Program-made: the position numbers and the translations under genes | Notes under the pieces: model-generated | Told to the model about the DNA's origin: nothing | The model's input: the letters and a program-made list of their open reading frames with translations, nothing else | Database searches by the model: none | In this document: positions 43,827 through 54,215 of the stretch, piece by piece | Layout of the letters: each line of letters starts with the position of its first letter | How positions within the stretch are numbered: position 1 is the first letter of the stretch | DNA from: Linepithema humile | Lineage: Eukaryota > Arthropoda > Insecta > Hymenoptera > Formicidae | Reading direction: 5' to 3' | NCBI RefSeq assembly: GCF_040581485.1 | Contig: NC_090128.1 | Location: 16,277,431-16,341,430 of the forward strand | Length of the DNA: 64,000 nucleotides

Positions 43827-45566
43827 ATGCCGAACACACGAAAATCAGTGGGAACTGTTCGACCATATCGGCCTCGAAAGAAGAAATTCAATTATAATCC
43901 CGATAAAATAGAAGCAGAAACTGAGTATGCTAGTACTTCAGCGAAAAAAATTAAAGACGCGAGTTACGATGATATTGAAATTGATGTTGGCCATAATAAC
44001 GTTATTATAAATTTTCTGACTGTTTTCACCTTTTTGTCTCAGTGTTTAAAATGTAAAAAATGTGACGGTGATGTGACATTTTCTCGTACGTGTGACCGTG
44101 GACTTGGTTTTAATTTAGTAATCAAGTGCAAGTGCAATGATCAACAACGCATTTCTTCAAGTCCTTTAGTAAATGGTGCATACGAAATAAATCGCCGTTT
44201 GATGTTTGTTATGCGGATTCTGGGACTCGGATTACGGTCGATAAATACTTTTTGTTCCCTAATGGAACTGTCTTCAGGCTTTGCAAATGGTACGTACTAT
44301 GCATTTATCACTAATCTGCTCGAGGCAGCAAAGAGTACATTCGAAGTTATTCAACGTAAAGCGATTGCTGAAGAAAGACAGAAGAACGCGGAGGCGGGAA
44401 ATGAAGAAACACATTTGAGCGTGTCGGGCGACGGTTCGTGGAAAAGACGTGGCTTTTCGTCGTTATTTGGAATTGCAACGCTGATCGGAAAATATACGCA
44501 CAAAGTGTTGGATTTTGTAAAGTCGTTGGAGATTGTAAAGTCGTCATTCTGCCAAAGCTGCAGCAACTGGGCCAGCAAAAAAGGAACTAATGAGTACGAT
44601 ATCTGGCATGATACTCATGAACAACATTGCAGCATAAATCACAATGGAAGTGCTGGTAAGATAGAGGTAGATTGTATGAAAGAAATGTTTTGTCGATCAG
44701 AATCGCACGGTGTGAAATATGCTACATATATAGGCGACGGTGACACGAAAACTTTCCAAGCTCTCCTCAACTGTAATCCTTATAGCGACCTTACCGTTCA
44801 TAAAAAGGAATGTATAGGTCATGTGCAGAAGCGCATGGGCACAAGATTGCGCGCAGCCAAGAAACAACATAAAGGAATCGGAGGTAAAGGTGCAGGAAAA
44901 TTGACTGACAAATTGATAAAAGATTTGACTTTATATTATGGACTTGCCATTAGGCGACACCCTGATTCGGCCGAAGAAATGAGAAAAGCTGTGTGGGCAA
45001 CGTTCGATCATAAATGTTCCACGGATGAGAAACCGAAACATGAAAACTGCCCGCCAGATGAAAACAGTTGGTGTAAATGGCGTGTTGCAGAAGCTAAGGG
45101 AGAACTCGCCGATTTCCATCATGAACCTGCCCTTATAGCATCAGTTCAAGAAGCAATTCGACCCATATATGAAGCTCTTTCAAGTGACGATTTGCTGCAA
45201 AGATGCACAGGTGGAAACACGCAAAATGACAACGAAAGCTTCAACGCTTGTCTGTGGAAACTGGTCCCCAAACACCTTCATTGTGGCGAACAAACTATCA
45301 GAATAGCAGCATACATAGCTTCCGGCATCTTTAATGAAGGCTATTCATCTATATTAAAAACCATGCAGACGTTGGGAATCGTAATCGGAACAAACAGCAG
45401 AAACTTCGCTGCGAAGACTGACGAAGAGCGCGTCAAGTCAGCGAACGCGAGTCAATCAGAGTTAATAAAAAAAGCCAGAATTGAAAAAATTAGCGCCCAA
45501 GTGCAGCAAAACATGCTCTTCGAGGATGAGGAAGGAACCCTGTATGGTGCTGGAATAGCTGATTAG
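43827..45566 (+). CDS. Mutator/Kolobok-like DDE transposase, intact
   Basis: 579 residues from ATG 43827 (MPNTRKSVGTVRPYRPRKKK). The basic N terminus is followed by a Cys cluster (CLKCKKCDGD...CDRG...KCKC), then the core: first Asp in VSGDGSWKRRGFSS, a Cys/His block (SSFCQSCSNW, HEQHCSINHNGSAGKIEVD), second Asp in YIGDGDTKTF, CIGHVQKRMGTRLR, and a Glu in NTQNDNESFNACLW. These are features of the insect and hydra family usually labelled Mutator-like transposase. No stop or frameshift is present. The internal Cys/His cluster resembles the zinc insertion between the catalytic Asp residues of Mutator-type enzymes. With intact ends it could be functional except for the nested insertion in its 3' non-coding part. 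Confidence 0.85.
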   Translation: MPNTRKSVGTVRPYRPRKKKFNYNPDKIEAETEYASTSAKKIKDASYDDIEIDVGHNNVIINFLTVFTFLSQCLKCKKCDGDVTFSRTCDRGLGFNLVIKCKCNDQQRISSSPLVNGAYEINRRLMFVMRILGLGLRSINTFCSLMELSSGFANGTYYAFITNLLEAAKSTFEVIQRKAIAEERQKNAEAGNEETHLSVSGDGSWKRRGFSSLFGIATLIGKYTHKVLDFVKSLEIVKSSFCQSCSNWASKKGTNEYDIWHDTHEQHCSINHNGSAGKIEVDCMKEMFCRSESHGVKYATYIGDGDTKTFQALLNCNPYSDLTVHKKECIGHVQKRMGTRLRAAKKQHKGIGGKGAGKLTDKLIKDLTLYYGLAIRRHPDSAEEMRKAVWATFDHKCSTDEKPKHENCPPDENSWCKWRVAEAKGELADFHHEPALIASVQEAIRPIYEALSSDDLLQRCTGGNTQNDNESFNACLWKLVPKHLHCGEQTIRIAAYIASGIFNEGYSSILKTMQTLGIVIGTNSRNFAAKTDEERVKSANASQSELIKKARIEKISAQVQQNMLFEDEEGTLYGAGIAD

Positions 45567-46137
45567 ATGTAAGTGTCAAAAAACAAACATTACTTACGAT
45601 TTTTTCTTCCTCTAACTTTAGACGCGTTTTTCTTGAAACAACTTTTTTTTGCGCGCCGCACACGATTCCGCTTCAACGACTTAACTGATTTCGATGTTTG
45701 ACGGCGCAAATTAAAGCTTATTCAATTTAGGGGGCCTTCAGGAAGCGTTTAAAAAAAAAAATTGTTTATTATTGTTTTTTTAACGTTAAAACAAAACAAA
45801 AAAACGGGAAAAGAGGGTCTTCTTTTTTGTAATGGCCGTCATTTCTTTTTAAAAGGGTTTTTTAAAAATCGGAAAATCATAAGGCCCCCAAAATTTCATC
45901 TATTTTAAGAATATTTTTGATTTTTTTGTTTCAGATCACTTGGCAGGGCCGTAGAGTGTGCAGCGCACATTGCTTATTGCCGCGCACGGCTTCATTCAGT
46001 GAGGGCTGGAGCCGCCATTTTGATTTTTTTTTTTTTTTTTAAATGTTATTTATATTTTCAAATATATACTAATAAATGCAATAAAAAGTTTTTTCAAAAA
46101 ACATTTACGTTCGCTCAAAAAAAAATCATGAAATTAT
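45567..46137. other. 3' non-coding part of the TTAA transposon
   Basis: AT-rich with T and A runs. It ends at AAATCATGAAATTAT (46123-46137), the left target duplication of the Penelope element. Confidence 0.6.
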
Positions 46138-46175
46138 AATTGAGAAGAAGACCCACAATAAATTAAAACTTGTTT

Positions 46176-46246
46176 AATAAAGATAGGAGATCAAGGGTCA
46201 GGCTGGTTGATCGTGCCAAGAGTTTTTTTATGAAGTGATATTTATT
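46176..46246 (-). repeat. Inverted copy of the Penelope 3' tail (71 bp)
   Basis: Complement of 54217-54287, perfect by eye. Its inner limit lies within two bases of the predicted ribozyme cut site at 54215/54216. Confidence 0.9.
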
Positions 46247-46276
46247 CCTCATAATTCCTCATAATTCAAGATCGTC

Positions 46277-46497
46277 ATGACGGATCTTGAATTGAGAGCA
46301 ATGGAAAATTTAGAATTCAGCTTACCGATTTATGTTAGATACGTTGATGACATTCTTACTATGGTTCCTAGAAGACATATTGAGGATGTCCTCAGATCTT
46401 TCAACTCCGTACACGATCGCCTGCGATTCACCGCAGAGATAGGGGGAGATAATATCAATTTCTTAGATATAACATTATATCGAGGCAACAATCAGTT
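46277..46497 (+). pseudogene. Penelope reverse transcriptase fragment
   Basis: Only the last palm motifs remain: LPIYVRYVDDILTMV with the catalytic Asp-Asp, and NINFLDITLYR. The N-terminal RT blocks are missing, consistent with 5' truncation on insertion. The frame continues at 53062 with the thumb (NWYRKPTFSGRF) after the Gypsy B insertion. Penelope RTs are related to telomerase. Confidence 0.88.
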
Positions 46498-47387
46498 TGT
46501 AACATGGGTTAAACCCATGTTACTAGTCGCGCGATCGGCCGCGACGATCATCCGCGCATCAAGCCGCCGGCCGCAACACGTCATCGGAATGCGGCCGCCG
46601 AGGGGGGCGAACGGGTATATAAGGCCGTCGCTCCGGCCAGTAGGGACCTTACCCGGTCTGCAGTGAGCACGCTGCAGACCTTCCAAGCCATCAGGGCGCA
46701 CTCTGACTTGGCTTTTCCATTCCTCCAGGAGCAGGGAGCACTCTGTCTCCGCCGGGCGCACTCGGCATCCTCACTTTTCCGTTCCTCCAGGAGCAGGGAG
46801 CACTCTGTCTCCGCCGGGCGCACTCGGCATCCGTATACCGTTCACCGTCCCTCTCAAGGCAGGGAGCACTCTGTCTTCGTCGGGAGCACTCGACGTCCCG
46901 TACACACCGTCCGTTCCTCCGTAGGTTTAAGTATTATTAAGTTCGCGCTTCTTAGTCTAGATTCTCTAGTTTGCATTCATTTAATTTATCCTTCACTAGC
47001 TTATTTTCCGCTAGCATGTATTCTTTTCGTTGGTTTATCATGTTCTAGCTTGTATTCTGTAGTTTATATTCTTTTACGGTAGATACCTGTCTCACTCTTG
47101 CGGTACCAACGTGCGTTACCACTATACGCTTTCCTCGCGCTCTCGCTGGGACGCCGCTCTCGCTTGCACGCCGCACTCGCTTGCTTTCTAAACTACAGCT
47201 TGCTCTTATAATAATTACCATGTAAAAATGTATCTAACTCTTTGCATAGAAATATATTTATTTCTACCTCCTAATTTGGTCTAAGTTCATTGGAGTCTCC
47301 CCGTCTAACCGCTTATACCGAATCCTGGCACCGACGAGCTATTCCGCACTTAGCAATAGAATCGCGAGATAAAAACGCACCGTTACA
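46498..47387 (+). repeat. Gypsy B 5' LTR
   Basis: 890 bases. It starts with a near-perfect palindrome GTAACATGGG...CCCATGTTAC (46499-46523), has a TATATAAG box at 46616-46623, and a tandem repeat of GAGCAGGGAGCACTCTGTCT downstream. Confidence 0.97.
46616..46623 (+). promoter_or_regulatory. LTR TATA box
   Basis: TATATAAG in the U3 part of the 5' LTR, followed by GC-rich sequence. The same box is in the 3' LTR at 52290-52297. Confidence 0.75.
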
Positions 47388-47405
47388 TGGCGCCCGAACA
47401 GGGAC
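47388..47405 (+). other. Gypsy B primer-binding site, tRNA-Lys
   Basis: TGGCGCCCGAACAGGGAC directly after the LTR, the same 18 bases that pair with the tRNA-Lys(UUU) 3' end in many retroviruses and gypsy-group elements. Confidence 0.95.
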
Positions 47406-47437
47406 CGTAATCCAGAGACTCCAATCTGCGTAGTCCA

Positions 47438-48409
47438 ATGCCCGCGTGGATATATCAATTAACTAAAGAGCAAGCGATACAGACCCTAACGCGGCTTAAT
47501 ATAGACGCAAACGGAAAATTAGACGACCTGCGCAAACGACTCGCGCAGTACGCAAAAACACATCCCGAAACAACATTCGCAATGCCGAACGTACCCGGAC
47601 CGTCAACAGAGAACACCGGAACGACCGAGGCGAGGGCCGAAGGAGTACCAGCCCTCAGCCTTCTTGAACGGACAAAAATACTGAACCAAATCCGGAAGTG
47701 GGGCCAACACTTCGAGGGGAAGGACCCCCTAGGGTTTATAGAGAGAGTAGAGGAGCTAGGCCAGGAATATGGGTACGAAGAGGCCCATCTACTCCTCGGA
47801 CTACCCGAACTACTCCGGGGCAATGCCCTCCTGTGGTTCCGGAATAACCGGACCTCGTGGTCAAAATGGACAGAATTCCGACAAGCCTTCAAAGCCCACT
47901 ATCTAACACCGGGATACCAACGGCAGCTGAGGCGCGAAATACAAGGTAGGCAGCAGAAACCGGGCGAAACCTTTACTACCTACATAACCGAGCTTCAGAC
48001 TATGATGCGGCGTGCTGGGGGCTATTCACCGGAGGACCAGCTGGAAATCCTCCATGAAAACATGAATCCGGATTACCAGCTATATGTACCGCTCGAGAGC
48101 GTAACGAGCTTGGAGGAACTCGAGGCCAAGGTACATAATATAGACAAGATCCAGGCCCGACGGAGCAAACAACGGCCCCAACCGGAAATAACGGGAACCC
48201 GAGTCGCCGCAGCCACTTACGACCGGACGCAGTGCTGCTGGCGCTGTAAACAGCGGGGACATACGCGCCAAAACTGCCGACGACCGGCACTGAAGTTCTG
48301 TTCCCAATGCGGGAAAGAAGGTGTACTCACACGCGAGTGTCACCCGCCACCGGGAAACGACACCCGGGCCGGAGTCACAGCGGTCGCCGACCGGCCCGAG
48401 TCCGAATAA
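47438..48409 (+). CDS. Gypsy B Gag
   Basis: 323 residues from ATG 47438 (MPAWIYQLTKEQAIQTLTRL). The N terminus has a SAP-like helix pair. The capsid region (WGQHFEGKDPLGFIERVEEL, LWFRNNRTSWSKWTEFRQAF) matches retrotransposon Gag. Two zinc knuckles end it: CWRCKQRGHTRQNC (standard CCHC) and CSQCGKEGVLTREC, where the His position is Leu/Thr-like. Pol overlaps by about 100 bases in the -1 frame with a slippery site at 48352. Confidence 0.95.
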   Translation: MPAWIYQLTKEQAIQTLTRLNIDANGKLDDLRKRLAQYAKTHPETTFAMPNVPGPSTENTGTTEARAEGVPALSLLERTKILNQIRKWGQHFEGKDPLGFIERVEELGQEYGYEEAHLLLGLPELLRGNALLWFRNNRTSWSKWTEFRQAFKAHYLTPGYQRQLRREIQGRQQKPGETFTTYITELQTMMRRAGGYSPEDQLEILHENMNPDYQLYVPLESVTSLEELEAKVHNIDKIQARRSKQRPQPEITGTRVAAATYDRTQCCWRCKQRGHTRQNCRRPALKFCSQCGKEGVLTRECHPPPGNDTRAGVTAVADRPESE

Positions 48410-51399
48410 CCTACCGCCCCCGACCGTACGTACAAATCTCTATCAGGGGCCACAACATCCAGGCCCTGATAGACTCGGGGTCCGAGATATCTTTAATGAG
48501 CACCGAAATGGCGTCGCTACTAAAGGGGTGCAACACCGTCCCGTGCCGCCGCCGGATCCATCTAGCCGACGGCACCCGAGTAGCAATAGGCCAGCTGCTG
48601 GAAGCTCAGGTATCCACCGCCGAGCGCACCGTCAAACATCAATTCGCCGTACTACCAGGATTAAGCACCGCCGTCCTTATAGGGACGGACCTGTGGGCCA
48701 AGCTAAGGTTCACACTACCGCCACCACCAATACGGCGGGTCAACTGGGGCCCCGCCACCGGGACAGTTTCCTCGACCGCGGCCACAAACGAAACCAGCCG
48801 CCTCGAGAAATTTCTGGCCGAGGAATTGCCGAAGTTCGACCAGATCTCAGGGCCGACGAATCACGCGACGCATCAAATAAGGTTACGTTGCGAAACGCCG
48901 ATCAAGCAGAGATACCGCCCCAGGAACCCGGCCATGCAGGCCATTATCGACGAAGAAGTCGAGAAGATGGAAAAAGAAGGCATTATCGAACCGTCCACCA
49001 GTGCCTGGAGCTCGCCCGTAGTGATCGTCCGGAAGAAGGACGGCACATACCGATTCTGCGTCGATTTTCGGAGACTAAATCAAGTCACCGAGAAGGACGC
49101 ATACCCGTTACCACACATAACGGCCACTCTAGACAAGTTGAGGGGAGCACGGTACCTGTCCACCTTGGACCTAAAAAACGGATACTGGCAGGTACCACTC
49201 ACGCCAGAAAGCCGTCCGCTGACCGCCTTCACCGTCCCCGGTCGAGGACTCCGACAATTCCGAGTCCTACCGTTCGGCCTGCATTCGGCACCCGCCACCT
49301 TCCAGCGGTTGCTCGACACCGTCCTCGGACCTGAACTCGAGCCGAACGTACTAGTATACCTCGATGACATCGTGGTGGCCAGCCAAACCCTAGACGACCA
49401 CCTACGTCACCTAAGGGAGGTCTTCCGACGGCTACGAAACGCAAACTTGCGCTTGAATCCAGCAAAGTGCCATTTCTGTCGAAGTAGCCTAAAGTATCTC
49501 GGCCACATTATCGACCAGGATGGCATCCGGACCGACCCAGACAAGGTCAACGCCATTACGAACTGGCCGACACCTACGACAATCCGTATGGTTCGACAGT
49601 TCCTCGGGGTAGCCTCGTGGTACCGACGATTCATCGCGGACTTCCCCGCCATCGCCACGCCACTTATCCGTCTCACCCGCAAAAACGTACGGTGGAGATG
49701 GACCGACGAAGAAGAGGAAGCGTTCCACAGCCTCAAGCAAGCCTTGACCACCACACCGGTACTCGCCTGTCCAGACTTCAGCCGCCCGTTCGTACTGCAG
49801 ACCGACGCTAGCACCGTGGGCCTTGGCGCTATACTCACCCAGCGACACGATGAAGGGGAACGAGTAGTGGCCTACGCCAGCCGAACACTAAATGCGGCCG
49901 AAAAAAATTACAGCGCCACTGAGCTCGAATGCTTGGCAGTGATCTGGGGCGTACGCCGAATGCGGGATTACCTGGAAGGGTACCGCTTTACGGTCATAAC
50001 CGACCACCAGTCGTTACGCTGGCTGCAGAAAATCGAATCACCCACCGGACGCCTGGCCCGCTGGGCACTTGAGTTGCAGCAATACGATTTCGATATCAAA
50101 TACCGCAAGGGCTCACAAAATCAATTGGCGGACGCCCTATCAAGAGAACCGGAAGTAAGTGCGGTACAACGGGAGGATACCTGCAAGTGGTACCAACGCT
50201 TGGAAGCGGCGGTACGTTCCGACCCGGCCGGATACCCGGACTACGAACTCCGAGACGGACGTCTCTATCGCCACTTACTACACGACCTTAACTTCCACGA
50301 TACCCCGGTCGAAGAACAGTGGAAGCAGTGCGTCCCCCGGAACCAACGAACGGCCGTCTTACAGCGCGCTCACGACGAGCCAGCCGCCGGACATCTTGGA
50401 ACCGCCAAAACGATTGCTCGGGTGGCCCGAGCCTATTACTGGCCGAACATGTTCCGGGAAACCGCCGACTACGTCCGGAAGTGTCAAACGTGCCTGGCAC
50501 ATAAAAGCCTCCAACAACGACCAGCAGGCAATTTGCACTCCACTCCGGTGGACACCCCATGGCAACGTGTGTCCATAGACCTGGTCGGACCCCTACCACG
50601 ATCCCGTCAAGGGCATACGTGGCTGCTGACCATGCAAGACCGGTTCAGCAAGTGGGTCGAGATGGCGCCCCTCCGTCAGGCCACCGCATCCGCCGTCACT
50701 CGAGAGGTTACCCACCGGTTAATCTACCGACACGGAACACCTAGCGAAGTCATGTCCGACAACGGCACCCAATTCACATCACGGGAATTCCGGGAGATGC
50801 TCCGTACGTTCGGGGTCCGACACCGTACAACTCCCGCCTACGCGCCACATTGCAACCCGGTAGAAAGGGCGAACCGGACGATCAAAACGATGATCGCACA
50901 ATATGTCGGACACGACCATCGCGATTGGGATAAACGCATACACGCGTTACAATTCGCGTATAACACCGCCCGGCACGAGGTCACCGGCTATACTCCGGCC
51001 TTCCTCAACCACGGCCGAGAATTGGCCAGGCCACACCCCGAAGACCGAACCGTAACCGCCACCGGCGGAAGCCTAGAGGCGAACCGGCAGCAGCTGGAAG
51101 GAGCCTACGAGGTAGTCCGGGTACAATTAGCGCGAGCATTCCAACGTCAGGAACGGCATTACAACCTGCGCCGCCGACACTGGCATCCGAAAATCGGAGA
51201 AAAAGTCTGGAAGCGGGACCGGCACCTCTCCGACAAAGCCGAAGCGTTCAACGCAAAGCTCGCGCCGAAATATATCGGGCCACTAATTGTAAAAGCGATA
51301 ATATCGCCCGTCATCGTCGATTTACGCGATTCCGTAAACAATAAGTGGTATCGACGCGTACACATTCAAGACTTAAAACCGGCGCCGCCCGAAATGTAA
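48351..51399 (+). CDS. Gypsy B Pol (protease, RT, RNase H, integrase)
   Basis: Open from 48307 and entered by frameshift at about 48352; about 1,015 residues. Protease ALIDSGSEISLMS; RT with WSSPVVIVRKKDGTYRF, LDLKNGYWQVPL and the catalytic VYLDDIVVAS; RNase H with LQTDASTVGLGA, ELECLAVIW and ITDHQSLRWL; integrase with zinc residues AHDEPAAGHLG and CQTCLAHK, then IDLVGPLP, MSDNGTQFTS and NPVERANRTI (DDE). The end resembles a gypsy integrase tail (PKYIGPLIVKAI, WYRRVHIQDLKP). No lesion is visible. Gypsy/412/17.6-type by order and motifs. Confidence 0.96.
48352..48398 (+). promoter_or_regulatory. -1 programmed ribosomal frameshift signal
   Basis: Slippery heptamer G GGA AAC (48352-48358) in the Gag frame, a 6-base spacer, then a GC-only 8-bp stem CGGGCCGG/CCGGCCCG (48365-48372 with 48391-48398). 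Slipping back one base leads into the Pol frame. Matches the X XXY YYZ rule. Confidence 0.85.
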
Positions 51400-51560
51400 A
51401 CACGACCCGTACCGCATTCCTAATATACAAAAGAAACTCGGGGACAAAGGTCGACCGCGCCGCGAGCCAGCCGTCATGTTTACTATATCACGCGTCATAA
51501 CACGATCTACCCGAGTTGGTATACCCGACAAGCGACCGCTAGCCGTTAGTTCTCGTCACA

Positions 51561-52157
51561 ATGTCGACTCGACAGGACGAAATACGACGCTTATTCGGAG
51601 ACCTTTCCGACGATTCTGAAAACGAGGCGCCTGCGTGCGCCCAAATTACCGCCGGTCCGAGCGTACCCAGCGTGGGGACACGCATTCAACGGTCAGACCG
51701 CGAGCAGCGAGAAAAAGCGGCCTGGATGATGACACCACCGCCGATTCGGCCCCGGCGACGCATGAGCGCGGAGCTTAGGGCCCTACACACAGCCACAGGA
51801 CCACCAGCCACATCACCGCGAATGCGGATCCTACGAGCGGCCTCCACCACGCCGCCTTCCACACGGACCGGCCGGCAGACCGAACCTCCGCGGACACCGC
51901 CACGAAGATGCCCGGCTGCCGGGCCTTCAGGCACGCCGCCCACCGCCGCCGAAACACCACCGACTCCGACCAACCCACCAGAAGTGGATGTCCAGCTGTC
52001 AGATGGGACCTGGGTAAAGGTACCATACTGGGCCGCCCACCGCAGCCGGAAGTACCACGTGGTCACCGCCGCTGGACGCTGGCTGGTGCGGTTCGACTTC
52101 CGAGGCCAGGCGAGGTCCTCGCACCTCATTCCGCCACCCGCATCGCACCCCCCCTAA
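51561..52157 (+). CDS. Gypsy B third ORF, unknown, in the env position
   Basis: 198 residues from ATG 51561 (MSTRQDEIRRLFGDLSDDSE). The body is Pro/Thr/Arg-rich and disordered-looking. The last 50 residues look folded (VDVQLSDGTWVKVPYWAAHR, YHVVTAAGRWLVRFDF). It has no signal peptide, membrane segment or Cys pattern, so it is not a recognisable envelope gene. Its stop overlaps the polypurine tract by two bases. An intact frame in a very young element argues that it is used, but I recognise no family. Confidence 0.65.
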   Translation: MSTRQDEIRRLFGDLSDDSENEAPACAQITAGPSVPSVGTRIQRSDREQREKAAWMMTPPPIRPRRRMSAELRALHTATGPPATSPRMRILRAASTTPPSTRTGRQTEPPRTPPRRCPAAGPSGTPPTAAETPPTPTNPPEVDVQLSDGTWVKVPYWAAHRSRKYHVVTAAGRWLVRFDFRGQARSSHLIPPPASHPP

Positions 52158-52171
52158 AAAGAAAGGGGTAG
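52156..52171 (+). other. Gypsy B polypurine tract
   Basis: AAAAAGAAAGGGGTAG directly before the 3' LTR. Confidence 0.9.
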
Positions 52172-53061
52172 TGTAACATGGGTTAAACCCATGTTACTAG
52201 TCGCGCGATCGGCCGCGACGATCATCCGCGCATCAAGCCGCCGGCCGCAACACGTCATCGGAATGCGGCCGCCGAGGGGGGCGAACGGGTATATAAGGCC
52301 GTCGCTCCGGCCAGTAGGGACCTTACCCGGTCTGCAGTGAGCACGCTGCAGACCTTCCAAGCCATCAGGGCGCACTCTGACTTGGCTTTTCCATTCCTCC
52401 AGGAGCAGGGAGCACTCTGTCTCCGCCGGGCGCACTCGGCATCCTCACTTTTCCGTTCCTCCAGGAGCAGGGAGCACTCTGTCTCCGCCGGGCGCACTCG
52501 GCATCCGTATACCGTTCACCGTCCCTCTCAAGGCAGGGAGCACTCTGTCTTCGTCGGGAGCACTCGACGTCCCGTACACACCGTCCGTTCCTCCGTAGGT
52601 TTAAGTATTATTAAGTTCGCGCTTCTTAGTCTAGATTCTCTAGTTTGCATTCATTTAATTTATCCTTCACTAGCTTATTTTCCGCTAGCATGTATTCTTT
52701 TCGTTGGTTTATCATGTTCTAGCTTGTATTCTGTAGTTTATATTCTTTTACGGTAGATACCTGTCTCACTCTTGCGGTACCAACGTGCGTTACCACTATA
52801 CGCTTTCCTCGCGCTCTCGCTGGGACGCCGCTCTCGCTTGCACGCCGCACTCGCTTGCTTTCTAAACTACAGCTTGCTCTTATAATAATTACCATGTAAA
52901 AATGTATCTAACTCTTTGCATAGAAATATATTTATTTCTACCTCCTAATTTGGTCTAAGTTCATTGGAGTCTCCCCGTCTAACCGCTTATACCGAATCCT
53001 GGCACCGACGAGCTATTCCGCACTTAGCAATAGAATCGCGAGATAAAAACGCACCGTTACA
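52172..53061 (+). repeat. Gypsy B 3' LTR
   Basis: 890 bases; I see no difference from the 5' LTR. Confidence 0.97.
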
Positions 53062-53836
53062 AGTTTATGTTTAATTGGTATCGAAAACCTACTTTCTCTG
53101 GCAGATTTTTGAATTTCCACTCTCAACATCCGATATCACATAAGAGAGGTGTGCTAGTTGGCCTGATAGACAGGGTCTTGGGTTTGTCTCATTCACAATT
53201 TTATCAACAGAATTTTGTTCTCATTATTGACATTTATTGAATAATGGCTATCCTTTACCTTTCATTTTTAACGGTATTAGAGAAAGAATAAAATATTACA
53301 TATATAATAACAGACGCTTATTGTTGGATAATGATGTCAATGATGAGGACAATAAACGTTTCTTTGTTCTTCCTTACGCTAACATTGTGTCAGAAAAAAT
53401 TAAACATATTACAAAAAAATATAAATTCAGATTAGCACATACTATACCTAACAAACTGAATACTTTTATTAAGAGACATAAAGACATTGCAGAAAAAGAC
53501 TCCCACAATGACATTGTCTATAAGATTTCATGTAATGACTGTAACGTGACTTATGTAGGACAGTCAAAAAGACAATTAAGAACTAGAGTCGATGAACACA
53601 GAAGTTCTGTCAGGAGAGGTCAAAATTCAGTCATTACTGAACATTGCAGTCGACTTAATCATAATTTTGATTGGGACGGTGCAGAGATCTGTGATATAGA
53701 ACATTCTTATAACAAAAGATTAATTTCTGAAATGATTTTCATCAAGAGACAGTCACATGGCATAAATGTTCAAAGTGATACGGATTCGTTACCTGCGTCA
53801 TACAGTCATATCATTAGTTTACTATCCCCTCTTTAA
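53062..53836 (+). pseudogene. Penelope RT thumb and GIY-YIG endonuclease
   Basis: Resumes the RT frame (NWYRKPTFSGRF, HPISHKRGVLVGLIDRV). One frameshift near 53235 precedes the rest. The endonuclease has IVYKISCNDCNVTYVGQSKR (a GIY-YIG form with a Cys pair), RVDEHRSS and a later Glu in LISEMIFIKRQ, the catalytic pattern of Penelope endonucleases that nick target DNA. It ends at 53836. Confidence 0.9.
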
Positions 53837-54181
53837 ATACCCCCCCCCTTCTTGCTTCCTAACTTCCTACCTATCCTCTCCTTTTTGAATTTGCCGTTTG
53901 CTCAGAATAAGATTTGTGCTCGACCAAGTGAGACGTCTGACCTCTTAAGTGTGCTCAACGAATTTAGAGGTTTAATTAAGTCTTTTAACGTCAATAATGA
54001 CTAACAATCTGTATTTCGAGCTATCTTTATCAACGGACTGTATAAAACACTGACCATTAATTATGTTTTGAGATTTCATTCTGGTATGTAATTTATTTAT
54101 TTTATTTTATTATCCGAAAATTCGGCTTCATGATTTCATAATATTATATACTATTATATTTGTCATTAGATTTAAACTATT
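53837..54181. other. Penelope 3' untranslated region
   Basis: C-run then AT-rich, no gene; leads into the ribozyme motif. Confidence 0.6.
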
Positions 54182-54215
54182 CTGAAGATGGTCAAAAATC
54201 ATTGACCGAAACGTC
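54182..54215 (+). ncRNA. Hammerhead ribozyme motif of the Penelope element
   Basis: CTGAAGA fits the CUGANGA core. GGTCAA...TTGACC forms stem II, GAA is the second core segment, and ACGT then C17 gives a minimal, self-complementary stem III with the cut expected after C54215. Short stem III hammerheads of this kind are known in Penelope elements and work best as dimers. Stem I is weak here (about two to four pairs). Confidence 0.75.

Larger units (their letters stand above)
46498..53061 (+). mobile_element. Gypsy B retrotransposon, young and apparently intact
   Basis: 890-base LTRs identical by eye, TG...CA, flanked by AGTT (46494-46497, 53062-53065). It contains gag, pol joined by a -1 frameshift, and a third ORF. 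It is GC-rich, unlike its surroundings. Inserted in the Penelope RT, it is the youngest layer of the nest. Confidence 0.97.

Noticed and set aside
48311..48317. GGGAAAG as the slippery site
   Set aside because: It is out of register with the Gag frame; the site at 48352 fits.
51561..52157. Envelope gene in Gypsy B
   Set aside because: No signal peptide, transmembrane segment or fusion-type features.
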